The position numbers and the translations under genes are program-made. Shown here in pieces: positions 1 through 8,599 of a stretch of 24,231 nt of DNA. The DNA lies in the NCBI GenBank assembly GCA_029204225.1, contig MU832082.1:1-24231 (forward strand), in the 5' to 3' direction. Position 1 is the first letter of the stretch; every line of letters starts with the position of its first letter. Below the pieces are notes generated by a model that did no database searches, was not told the origin of the DNA, and saw only the letters and a list, made by a program, of their open reading frames with translations. Source of the stretch: Diphasiastrum complanatum. Taxonomy: Eukaryota > Streptophyta > Lycopodiopsida > Lycopodiales > Lycopodiaceae.

Positions 1-75
1 ACCGACCTTGCCAACACTAGGCCTCAAGCCCTTTGGTAACCGGCCGTGTCGAGGTCATGATTGATCGTAACTGGA

Positions 76-350
76 CTCTAACACTTGTGTGAAGTCAAAT
101 ATCCGATGAAGATATTCTTGCACCTGACAGGATCAAGCATCTTTCGTAGGTTAGAAGGGATTTGCTCGTAGCATAGACACCCAAACACTCGAAGGTGCTT
201 CAGACTCGGCTTGTAACCATAGTAGGCTTTGAAGAGAGTCTTCGAGTCGACAACTTTGGTGCTCGAATAATTGTGCAAATAGAATGCGGTAGATATAGCT
301 TCAGCCCAAAATTAGCTGAGCGTTTGGTAATGTTTGCACCCTCGCCTAGG
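76..350 (-). pseudogene. Ty1/copia integrase C-terminal relic
   Basis: The - strand reads as the end of a copia integrase core and its following conserved block. Visible in order are FWAEAISTA, then HNYSSTKVVDSKT, the plant-copia hallmark AYYGYKPSLKHLRVFGC, a LRKMLDP segment and KNIFIGY. The FWAEA part sits just upstream of the first methionine and is preceded by an in-frame TAA, so the copy is dead. A weaker match to the block before FWAEA may extend to about 480. The frame ends at position 84, where TGTTAGAG begins on the - strand, the same octamer that opens the LTRs at 2041 and 3951. The fragment is closely related to the one at 20116-20330, with long stretches of shared nucleotides. Family assignment is secure from motifs; the exact lineage is not. 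Confidence 0.85.
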
Positions 351-539
351 CTTGGTAAGAAGACCCATGGCACCTTATATCAAGACCTGCAATTCCTCCT
401 ATGACTCATGCGAGTCATCAAGGTGGCAACTCATGTGGCCAATAAAATTGGTAGGCGTAGAGGGAAGGCTAGACTATGTTCAACATTTTCTTTTAGTTCT
501 AGAGAGGCTCTGTGCTTATGATAAGATGAACAACTAGAT

Positions 540-1040
540 GTTGTGCACATTAGTACTAGATTTTATTTTAGTGATCCTTTATCAATACACGGACACATGC
601 AACCTTTTTATTCAAGTACCGATGTATGTTGAGAACGTACATTCATGAGAAGGTCAGAGTTTCTTGATTTTTTTTGTTATGACTTTGTTTCCTTAGTACC
701 ATGGATAATAGAATGTATTTTTTTTGCTGCATTTTTGTTCTTCCGATTTACACATGCAGTCAATGCTGAATATCTAAAATGTTATCATATTTGCATTCGA
801 AAGTTGTCAAAGATTAGATGTAGTGTCATTTTCGAACATTGAATGACAATGTAAGTAGCACTTTTTCCATTGCGAACATAAAGAAATCATTTGTTTGTAA
901 TTTTCTTTTGTTCTTAAAGTAAGACTTATTATTGTTGTCGACTTTTTTCAATTGAAACATGCAGGCCAACTAACATATTACACTTAATTTGATTGGCACA
1001 CACAAGTAGCACAACATGTTAACCCTTGGCCTTTATCTCT
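540..1040. other. No feature recognised
   Basis: AT-rich sequence with T-runs. The longest open frames are under 70 codons and show no recognisable motif. I see no gene, repeat or RNA here. Confidence 0.6.
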
Positions 1041-1065
1041 GTGACTCCTCCCACCTCTCTCTCTG

Positions 1066-1262
1066 TCTTAAATTTTAAACGATAAATCTGCCTTACAATG
1101 TCTTGGTAGATGGCCCTCATTAGGCGATTTCACATTCCTCTCACACCACGAAGGACACAACATAGTAGATTACCTCATATGGTCTCTAGGTTTCATTCTT
1201 GACTTGATACTCTCCCCCACTGCACTATTTGATCATTGCTCCTCTCACATTACATTTAGGGC
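1066..1262 (+). pseudogene. LINE endonuclease (APE/EEP-type) C-terminal relic
   Basis: The + strand frame starting near 1072 reads ILNDKSALQ, then GDFTFLSHHEGHNIVDYLIW and ends with LFDHCSSHITF. This is the C-terminal pattern of the endonuclease/exonuclease/phosphatase domain of LINE ORF2. There ILNG, the DFTF..H....VVDY block and a terminal S/DH(C) precede the reverse transcriptase; the Asp of VDY and the final Asp-His belong to the family's catalytic core. Upstream, a plausible continuation (DSSHLSLCLK) is one base out of frame, so the copy is frameshifted. It lies about 430 bp before a reverse transcriptase fragment on the same strand, consistent with one decayed element. Confidence 0.75.
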
Positions 1263-1689
1263 ACCATCATAGATCATTAGCATCATTGTGTCTAGTCCCC
1301 CATTACACCCTTTTATGTATGACAAATCTCTTTCTACCACGAATCACTATTGTCGTTACTCAGCTCGATGCCTCTTGATGTTCCTTTGAATACATAGGCC
1401 GATTTTCTTCTAGCTAGTCTCCTTATATGATGATATTGTTATGGTATTATTTGGCAGCGATAATTTTCGAAGCAAACTACAGTCACATCATCTTTTTGTT
1501 ATATCACTCTCCTTTCCTAGGCCCTTCCTGATGCCATAAACCTTAGTCAAGGCACAAATTCCCTTGTAATACATGGTATGATGAGTAATGTTGTAGATTC
1601 CACCTTCATGTTCCTCTAGATCAATTTCTCCTCACCTCCTCCATGAAAGCAAACACAAATATCTCGCTGTACTTCAACGTAAGAAAGGT

Positions 1690-1914
1690 GTCGATATGGA
1701 AGCCAAAAATAAGAAAACTATTGCACTATTATGATTGGCTATGCCTAAGCCCTATGGTACCATTCTCGAGAGTGCGATAAGCAGTGAGGTGGAGGCTAGA
1801 CAACTACATGTGATGAGACAAGTGGGCTTCAAAGCACACCATTCCATCATTGATCACATATTTACTCTCAAGACACTCATAGAAGAGGCAAGACATAGGT
1901 TGGAGTTAATGTAA
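1690..1914 (+). pseudogene. LINE reverse transcriptase N-terminal relic
   Basis: The + strand frame reads AMPKPYGTILESAISSEVEA, then RQLHVMRQVGFKAHHSIIDH and IFTLKTLIEEARHR, followed by TAA. The pattern (R)QAGFR..HST.DHIFTLR.LIE.AR is motif 1-2 of the non-LTR reverse transcriptase palm/fingers region. One in-frame TGA lies upstream at about 1723, and the ORF stops at 1914, immediately before a 24-bp copy of an LTR end. Most of the palm, including the YxDD box, is missing. It pairs with the endonuclease relic at 1066-1262 as parts of one truncated ORF2. The sequence between (1263-1689) is probably the eroded linker, in which I recognise no motif. Confidence 0.8.
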
Positions 1915-1932
1915 ACATTAACTCTAACTATT
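1909..1932 (-). repeat. Inverted copy of LTR terminus
   Basis: About 22 bases here are the exact reverse complement of the first bases of the LTR that begins at 2041 (TGTTAGAGTTAATGTTTACA and on). The two copies form an inverted repeat with a spacer of about 108 bp. A shorter version of the arrangement recurs at the 3' LTR, where AATGTAAACATTAA precedes the purine tract. Confidence 0.7.
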
Positions 1933-2040
1933 ATGCAGTCACTAATTAATCCAAAGCTTAGAAATGTGCACTATCCATTAGATGCTATTTTGGCATTAAT
2001 ATATAAGACTTGAGAGAGGATATATTAGATTGCAGGAGGG

Positions 2041-2391
2041 TGTTAGAGTTAATGTTTACATTAGTACCCCTAATGTTATCATCTAGGTTAACTAGGATTG
2101 TTGGGCCATGCTTGCGTGCTAATTCTAGGGCCCTTACCTATATTTAGTAGAAGTCAAGTTAGACTATAGTTAGACAAGTTTTGCTATAGATAGGTGTTGG
2201 TGCTTTTTACCATATATAGAGACACTAATTAGGCAATGGCTTTTAGGCTGCTTTTGCTTTTGCTTTTTGCTTTTTGACATAGACCAAAGTCTATAAGTAT
2301 GATGGGCATACCTCATTTGTAATGGGACATAGTTGGAGTACATCTCTTCATCATTGTTGTTCTCTCTCATGTGTATGACTATTGTCTAACA
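2041..2391 (+). repeat. 5' LTR of a short LTR element
   Basis: 351-bp repeat beginning TGTTAGA and ending TCTAACA, the short terminal inverted repeat (TG..CA) expected of an LTR. It matches 3951-4222 almost base for base except for a single 80-bp block (2154-2233) absent from the second copy. The identity continues 28 bp past the TCTAACA end in both copies (to 2419 and 4250). No recognisable tRNA primer binding site follows it. An internal run of GCTTTT-like units is shared by both copies. Confidence 0.8.
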
Positions 2392-2745
2392 ACAATAGGA
2401 ATCTTGTCTTGGGTTACTTGTATGATCAAGTCGGGGTACATTGTGAAGTTTTTCTATAATTGGCAAAGTGTCTTGGATGGCAAAACTTTGGACCAAATTT
2501 GCAAAGTCATCTTCTAGGCCATTAAGGACAATTTGTACAAGCTCTCCATCATGAATTTTCTCTCCACTGGAAGCCAACTCCCTATTTAGAGACTTGATTC
2601 TGAGTACATAATCATGTGCACTCTCCTCACTTAAGCATGAGTACTCTTGAAGTGTTACTAGATTCATAGATTTATTTAAAGGACTCCCAAGCCTCTTTAG
2701 CACTAGTACAAGTTCACAAGGAATTGATTTGGCCATCATCTTCAA
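2386..2745 (-). pseudogene. Copia gag (UBN2-type) fragment, inverted inside the LTR element
   Basis: A 119-codon open frame on the - strand. It contains the gag pattern NKSMNLVTLQEYSCLSEES, then DYVLRIKSLNRELASSGEKI and HDGELVQIVLNGLEDDF, the conserved middle of copia gag (UBN2 family: K..L..R...L.M.EGESV.EY..RI..L...L...G..I.D.DLV..IL.GL...). The last nine codons are simply the antisense of the 28-bp sequence shared with 4223-4250, so real gag homology ends near 2421. Its orientation is opposite to that of the LTR element, judged from the purine tract before 3951. It is N- and C-terminally truncated and lacks the zinc knuckle. Confidence 0.75.
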
Positions 2746-3008
2746 GGAGAAGAGCAGGTGCAGGTGGTGTCCCTAGCCAGCTCTCAAGTTTGATCTTCAA
2801 CTACAACGGTGGCAGCTTTGTGGGAGAAGATCCGGTGTACAAGGAAAGAGCTGAGCTGCAAGAAGGAGATTATGGAATCTCCCTCAGATTTCAGGATCAG
2901 ATCTGATTGCTGTTTGCATATCAGCTTGTTGCTTGAGGTCGCAAATTTGCAAGTCATTTCTGGAATTATTCGCTACTGATCAGAAGGAAGATCACTGGAA
3001 TAGTTCAC

Positions 3009-3120
3009 TGAAAAACAGCAGGTCAGATTGCTGGAAAACAGTAGATCAGATCGTTGGAAGACAGTAGGTCAGATCACTGAAGGACAGGTTAGATCGCTGG
3101 AAGACAGCAGGGTAGATAGC
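3009..3120 (+). repeat. 23-bp minisatellite
   Basis: Five tandem units with consensus close to TGGAAGACAGTAGGTCAGAT followed by CGC: 3009-3031, 3032-3054, 3055-3077, 3078-3097 (3 bp shorter) and 3098-3120. Less similar half-units (GATCACTGGAATAGTTCAC) flank it on the left. The array lies in the internal region of the LTR element and happens to be open in one + frame, but 23 is not a multiple of three, so the units do not encode a repeated peptide. Confidence 0.85.
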
Positions 3121-3940
3121 TGGATTGCTAAAAATCAGACCTGCTACAATATACGACAGTTGCTGGAAAGAGAATATATAGTCACTAAAGAGAGAGAAGC
3201 TACAACGTAGATCTGAAAGAAGAGAGAACTAAGTGCATCCATGCATCAGGCGTCAGAAAAGGCCAAGCAAACTATGAATAGCTGAATTCATTGAAGAGGT
3301 TATTCAGGTTAGTACGTCATTGGAGCTGTTAAGTATTGACAGTGGGCGCCCTAGAGCTTTTAAGAGGATGCTAGAAGCTTACAGCAAGCCGTGGAGCAGG
3401 TAGTGCGTTCAAGCTAGATATGCTTGGATCTTTCCCTGTAGAAGCACAATTTTAAAACTGTAAAAGGGTGCAGGTGGGCGATTCAGAGGTCCGAATCGGC
3501 TGTCAAAGAGCTATGACCAGCTGTGGAAGAGAGCAGATGTAGGATCGATTCATAGCTAGGTCTCTTCTGGTTGTTCACCATAGCGAAAACCAACGAAGGA
3601 AGAAGAGGAGAGGGGCTGGAGATGGTCGCGACCAGCCCGTGCGGCAAAACTAGAATCTGTCTATAGTGCATGGAAGTGTCTCATACACGCAGGAGGTGGA
3701 TTCATCGCACAAGATTAAGAAGAACCGCTCGATCAAGAAGATTGTTGATGGACGGTTGAGATCACATGCATTAAAAGCGACGTGGGCCATCGTACAAAGA
3801 AAGTTTTACATCGAGTAAAGACATTGAGATTAGAGTTGAGCATGAATTCTACATCAGAATTGAGGATCTTCATTACATGGGCTTCATGGAAGATACACAT
3901 GCATACTTTTGTTATGCATAGTTCTAGACAATGTAAACAT
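3121..3940. other. Internal region of LTR element, non-coding
   Basis: Between the minisatellite and the purine tract I find no pol motif in any frame; the longest frames are about 60 codons. The absence of protease, reverse transcriptase and integrase makes the element non-autonomous. Confidence 0.6.
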
Positions 3941-3950
3941 TAAGGGGGAG
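3941..3950 (+). other. Polypurine tract
   Basis: TAAGGGGGAG lies directly against the TG of the second LTR. This is the position and composition of the plus-strand primer site in plant LTR retrotransposons, and it sets the element's orientation as +. Confidence 0.75.
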
Positions 3951-4222
3951 TGTTAGAGTTTATGTTTACATTAGTACCCCTAATGTTATCATCTAGGTTA
4001 ACTAGGATTGCTGGGCCATGCCTGCGTGCCAATTCTAGGGGCCCTTACCTATATTTAGTAGAAGCAATAGCTTTTAGGCTGCTTTTGCTTTTGCTTTTTG
4101 CTTTTTGACATAGACCAAAGTCTATAAGTATGATGGGCATACCTCATTTGTAATGGGACATAGTTGGAGTACGTCTCTTCATCATGGTTGTTCTCTCTCA
4201 TGTGTATGACTATTGTCTAACA
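3951..4222 (+). repeat. 3' LTR of the short LTR element
   Basis: 272-bp copy of 2041-2391 with the same TGTTAGA/TCTAACA ends. It lacks the 80-bp block corresponding to 2154-2233 and differs otherwise by scattered substitutions. Identity with the first copy continues to 4250. I found no matching short target duplication beside the two LTRs, so the pair may be a rearranged or recombined element. Confidence 0.8.
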
Positions 4223-4397
4223 ACAATAGGAATCTTGTCTTGGGTTACTTCCCATTAATTAGAGTCAGAGGGTGAGGTACCCATTCCTTTAGGTATTTGA
4301 TCAAATTTAAAGTTGTCAAACCAAGTGGTGTAGTTTCAAGAGTTAAACTTTGGCACATGTCTACGCTCTTCTCATATATTGTGATGAGAGATGCAGG

Positions 4398-5039
4398 CCG
4401 TGTTCCGGAACGCGATCCAGAACGTGTTCCGGATCACGTTCCGTAACGCGATCCGGGATTTCCCATTAGGGTTTCCCGGAACGTGGTTTTTTTTTAGAAA
4501 TTTTGACAGAATAATTGCCGTTGTGTGGAGGTTGCTAACTGTAGTACAGCAGAAGACAAGCACGATTCTCTACTCGATCCAAAGGAATATCACATCTCAG
4601 AAGAACCCAAAACCAATCCAGAAAACCTTGAGAAGTGTTAGAATCTCAAGTGATATTATAGGCAGAAAGAGCATACAGCTTGCAACTAGCGTACATTCTC
4701 AAAAGGTAGAAAGTCGCTCTATGATGTCAGGTTTTCTTATTAACCCATGCATTGAAAGCACTTTTCTCAAGACCACTTGAAATTCCTGCGAGGAACCTTC
4801 AAGAGACAAATGTACTGTCTACTTTTGAAACAAAAAATGTTGTAGATCCTCAGGGAGTTCAACATGCAGAAGAATCCTTGAATTGCCTTGGAAAAATCCT
4901 CAGATTCTTTAAAACGAGATGCAAACAATGAAATTATGAAAAAAATGAATTTTTTTTTGGCGATCCGGGACCCGCGTTTCTGGTCCCGGATCGTGCGATT
5001 CAGAACGTGGTTGCAGCAGATCGCGATCCGCTGCAACAC
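4398..5039. mobile_element. Unit A: palindrome-ended putative non-autonomous element
   Basis: The left end (4398-4486) is a dense series of CG-rich blocks such as TTCCGGAACGCGATCC, followed by a T-run. The right end (4959-5039) starts after an A/T run and contains two clear palindromes. One is GATCCGGGACC/GGTCCCGGATC (4962-4972 with 4982-4992). The other, at 5010-5037, is a 28-bp palindrome with GTTGCAGC/GCTGCAAC arms and one mismatched pair. The reverse complement of the right end shares a CGTTCTGAATCGCAC-like block with both ends of unit B (11309-12025). GC-rich palindromic ends, adjacent A/T runs and non-repetitive cargo suggest a DNA-transposon-like or foldback unit. No transposase is present. 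Confidence 0.45.
4731..4931 (+). other. Exon-like open stretch inside unit A, function unknown
   Basis: A 66-codon open frame following a CAG and ending in TGA. Residues include LLTHALKALFSRPLEIPARN, then LQETNVLSTFETKNVVDPQG and EESLNCLGKILR. Composition looks like ordinary globular protein, and an AG acceptor-like site precedes it exactly. Upstream, 4498-4706 is open in another frame (ITSQKNPKPIQKT and on). Joining the two at the GT at 4706 would keep frame, but the implied intron of about 25 bp is too short to be real. I do not recognise the protein. It may be a captured host-gene fragment inside the palindrome-ended unit or chance. Confidence 0.3.
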
Positions 5040-5365
5040 TGATTGCCAATGCACACCACACAATGCATAGCCTACATCAATGTCATTAACAGTGATTTAT
5101 GGCACATCCTTTTTTCGAACTCTATAGTAGGATGTTATTGGACGATGACTTATCTCCATTTATTGTCTATCATTTATCCAATATCCTATGGACAGACTAA
5201 GAGTTTACGCATTTGTTCATACTTCATAGTTTAAGTCAGTTTTTCTTTATGTACTCATGTTTATCATAATGTTGTACTACCAGTGATCTGTAGCTTAGTT
5301 TAGTTCTACTTGTCTTGGAAATGTGCTGTTTTAAATGTGTTGTACCTGGTACCCAAATGCAATTA

Positions 5366-5371
<6 letters not shown>

Positions 5372-5450
<79 letters not shown>
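5372..5450. repeat. (CT)n microsatellite
   Basis: About 79 bp of uninterrupted CT dinucleotide, roughly 39 repeats. The Ser-Leu and Arg-Glu reading frames across it are artefacts. Confidence 0.97.
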
Positions 5451-5456
<6 letters not shown>

Positions 5457-5914
5457 TCAAAGCATATTTTTAGCAGTATTGGAATGTTCTTTTGCTAGAA
5501 AAATAGCATCGATTATTGCTTATTTTGTAGTACATAACATATTGTCCTAGTTATATTATGCCTAAAATTGATACCTTTTTAAGGTTTTTTTGTTAAATTT
5601 GAGAAAAAGAGCTGTGTTTGGATAAGTGCACTTCAACGAGTTTGTTTTGAGAATGATGGATATATTGCACTTTTATACATATGTATATTCATATTCATGT
5701 ATGAGAGTGCATGCACAATTTGTTTATAAGCAATCTTACACCTATTTTTCAGTTTTGAAGAGAGTTCTTAAATACAATTTTTCTGTCCTCTCATGAGATA
5801 CTGAACTACATATGTCGCTTTTTGTGGTCAAATATGATTTGATTTTTTCTATCAATTTTTTGTAGGTAGTAGTTTGTGTTGATTACTTGAAGTTGGTGTT
5901 ATGCTGAAATTTAG
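5451..5914 (+). other. Presumed upstream intron of the PP2C gene
   Basis: T-rich sequence ending in a polypyrimidine-poor TTTAG acceptor against the exon at 5915. No further phosphatase exon is visible between here and the window start. The upstream exons therefore lie outside the window, or this intron exceeds 5.9 kb. Confidence 0.5.
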
Positions 5915-6019
5915 GACCACACTGCAGATTGCATCAAAGAAAGAGACCGAATAATCAGAGCTGGTGGAACTGTGGCATGGCAAGTTGACTCTTGGCGAGT
6001 TGGTTCTGTAGGCCTACAA
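5915..6019 (+). CDS. PP2C-type protein phosphatase, exon (internal)
   Basis: 35 codons, phase 0 at both ends, flanked by TTTAG and GTAATT. It encodes DHTADCIKERDRIIRAGG followed by a block ending DSWRVGSVGLQ. In PP2C (PPM) serine/threonine phosphatases this is the segment (DH......ER.RI..AGG......WRV...LQ) that comes just before the SRSIGD-like motif, which is exactly what the next exon supplies. From memory, the closest family is the plant protein with an N-terminal kinase-like domain and a C-terminal PP2C domain (Arabidopsis At2g40860 type). There the equivalent is 'ERN/DRVI..GG.I.W.VDTWRV.PAGLQ'. PP2C enzymes remove phosphate from Ser/Thr using a bimetal (Mg/Mn) centre. The kinase-like half and the earlier PP2C exons are not in this window. 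Confidence 0.9.
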
Positions 6020-8039
6020 GTAATTCCAAAACTTTTTCACATTCATGTATAATCTATTATTGAAGAATAACTTCATATGGTTGCCACTTGTTTGATTTGT
6101 TAGCCATTAAACTTAGAAATCTTTGCTTGTAGTCATATAAAGTTGGAAAAACTAAAAAAATGCAAGCTTTATTTTTGCATGAAATTGACTTTGCTAGCAT
6201 GTTTGTACAAGTGTTTTCTTATTAAGGTGGTTTCATAGTTTATGTGAAAGCATTTGAAAAGCCTCTTTGAATCAACAAAGTGGTATATTGGGTATGAATA
6301 TTTTCTCTTTTTACAAGGGGCATCACAGTTTTTTTTGGGACGATGCAATCAATATAAGTAGCTATTTCATTGGGCAGCGGGCTCATACGCTTTTTTTGAT
6401 GGCTTCTCCGTCACTAGTTATGGGGACTAGAATATGGACAAAGCTTGCAACAATATCCTTGAGAACCACACCTTGTAAATTAAGTGTGTCCCTTTATTTA
6501 GAAATGTATTTAATAACTTCATTTCTATGTGTGATTTTCATAAGAGGGCATGTCTTTTGGTGCAAAAAATTTAGGGATTTGCATTTCAAAAGGTGCATGC
6601 TTAGTGGCCCTAGGTATAACACATGAACTTAACATAACCTAGGTAAGCATTAACAAATAGTGTGAAAATAAGTTAGAAGTTATTCATTGGTCTTCAAATT
6701 GAAACTTTATCAATTTCAACAAAAGGTTCTTTAACCATTCTAGGATAATCTGCTTGTCTTCATTCGGTTTCCAAGTAACCTCATCCTTATCTTAGCATTG
6801 AATCAAGCATTCTTGACAATAGTATCAAGCAAATAGAACATTTAAAGTACAATATGGCGGCATAACACTTTAGGCTCCATTGTTAGTTGGAGCCATTTTT
6901 GTTTACATAGATTTGTTAGCTCGTTTAAGTTCTACAAATTGAACACAAATAGAAGATTGTAGTTGATGCTAGAATGGAAATAGGCAATGGTAGTTGATGC
7001 CAATAAGTTTTTCTGTTTATAACTAGAAGTATGCTCACTTTGAAGTATAATTTTTTTTTGCAGTAAACTGTAAGTCATGTGATGTGATTTTCCAATTTTG
7101 AAGTAAAATTTAGTTGTCAAAATCATAAGAACATTCTTAGACATCACCTGCAGATTATTTAGTAGAAAAAGATTGAATTGAGTCTCATAGTGTTAGGAAA
7201 TCAATCACAAATATTGGCATTAAAATGAAGTACAAAATCAACAAATAGCATCCGCAAAGCACTCTCCAGCTAGGAAAAGTTAATGAAAGACAATGGTTGC
7301 CAATAGCTCAAGCAAATTTTCAACTAAGATCTCCCAAAAATGGAACTCACCTACAAAAAGCTACAAAAGGCTTAGGACACCTAACTTAATAATTGGAGAA
7401 ATGAGAGTCTTGAGTTCCTATTTTTATTAGTTAGAAATATCTTGGAAGGTTCCAAAAGATGAAATATTTAGGGCTCCTCCAATAGTGTGCCCCTTTTAGG
7501 GCCAATCAAAGTAGTTGTACTTACCAACTTAGGAAAGTGGCCCAGAATTAATAAAATGGCATAAAAAATTAGTTTCTAGTCATTCATATAGTGAAGTATG
7601 GAATTGTGTCCATGATGCTACCACCCTAAAAAACAATGCTCTTAATGTGCCCTATGAACAAAATATATAATGAAATGACCACTAAAGTAGTAGCAAACCA
7701 AGAATTTAATAGTCACAAAAGTGATAACAAAATCAGTAATTTCCATGGATTAACAAACTCAAAAAGAAAACCATAGGAGCAACTCTCCAGACAAGCATCA
7801 TAAGCAACTATATAAAGTAAAGTCATAATTACAAGCGAAATACTGATTAGGGCTTTGATTATATATTGGCCCATCCGTTTAATAGTCTAGAGAGGGAAAT
7901 AAGGACCATAAAAGAAAAAATGGTTAAACATTGCATTTATAACTCTCTCCGTCAATGATTAGCGTTCACAAACTACTTTCACAGCATTCATGAAACATGC
8001 CTACATGCTAGCATAACAACTTCAAACTATAGCTTTTAT

Positions 8040-8462
8040 GCCAAGTTTAGCTCTAAAGAACTCAAACTTGTCTTTCTTAGGGATTTGGTAAATATATCAA
8101 ATAGCTATATTGTTGTGCTACAATGAGTCACATCCACATCTTTTGAGTGTAGTTTTTCACATATAAAATGATATTTTACTTCGTTATGTTTTGTTCTGGC
8201 GTGAAATATTGGATTTTTTGCTAGTTGTATCCCGCTGTGGTTATCACTGAAGATGATCGTGCTTTGCATTTGTCTCATACCAATTTCACTGAGTAAACGC
8301 CATACTGCTTTTTTGGGTTGCTGAACTCAAGGCGTTATATTCAGCTTTTGTGGTAGAAAGTGTTATAGCGTCTTGCATTTCCAATGCTAAAAGTATATCA
8401 TCAATGCTATTAACCCAAATCAACATCAACATAACCCTTAGGCAAACCATATTGTCTCGAAT
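8040..8462 (-). pseudogene. Copia RNase H / C-terminal pol relic
   Basis: Reading the - strand, the order is QYGLPKGYVDVD, then TFSIGNA, DAITLSTTKAEYNALSSATQ (the family's VALSS.EAEY.AL box), and DNHSGIQLAKNPIFHARTKH. A terminal CSTTI..FDIFTKSL segment (normally E.LADIFTK.L) follows. This is the last domain of copia pol, the ribonuclease H that degrades the RNA strand during reverse transcription. The EAEY catalytic Glu is preserved as KAEY and the Asp of DN is kept. The domain needs at least one frameshift (near 8345) and has in-frame stops. It lies antisense within the PP2C intron. Confidence 0.85.
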
Positions 8463-8565
8463 AAACTAGACCAAAATTTAGGTGTTCTTTTGGGTGAGAT
8501 GCAAGAAGAATGGAGTGGAGAATAGGTATCGGCAAGGATGGTGAAGACATGCTAAGCACTAAGTC

Positions 8566-8580
8566 TTATTGATACCATTT
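8566..8580 (-). other. Possible degenerate retroelement primer binding site
   Basis: The - strand reads TGGTATCAATAAG, matching the first eight bases of the plant initiator-Met primer binding site TGGTATCAGAGC, and follows a CA-rich stretch that could be an LTR end. It lies only about 100 bp upstream of the RNase H relic, which would require an almost complete internal deletion. The match is short and could be chance. Confidence 0.25.
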
Positions 8581-8599
8581 GCACAGGACATAAGAGTAC

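Noticed and set aside
5236-5550. Arg-Glu and Ser-Leu open frames across the CT tract
   Set aside because: They are produced by the dinucleotide repeat itself. The same applies to the frames across 11194-11249, 17973-18010, 18317-18441 and 19869-19988.
5451-5914. Possible further upstream PP2C exon
   Set aside because: I looked for the GDSRA-type block of the PP2C core on the + strand and did not find it here or in the earlier 5 kb.
6267-6626. 119-codon + frame within the PP2C intron
   Set aside because: No recognisable domain, no splice context, and typical of chance frames in AT-rich DNA.
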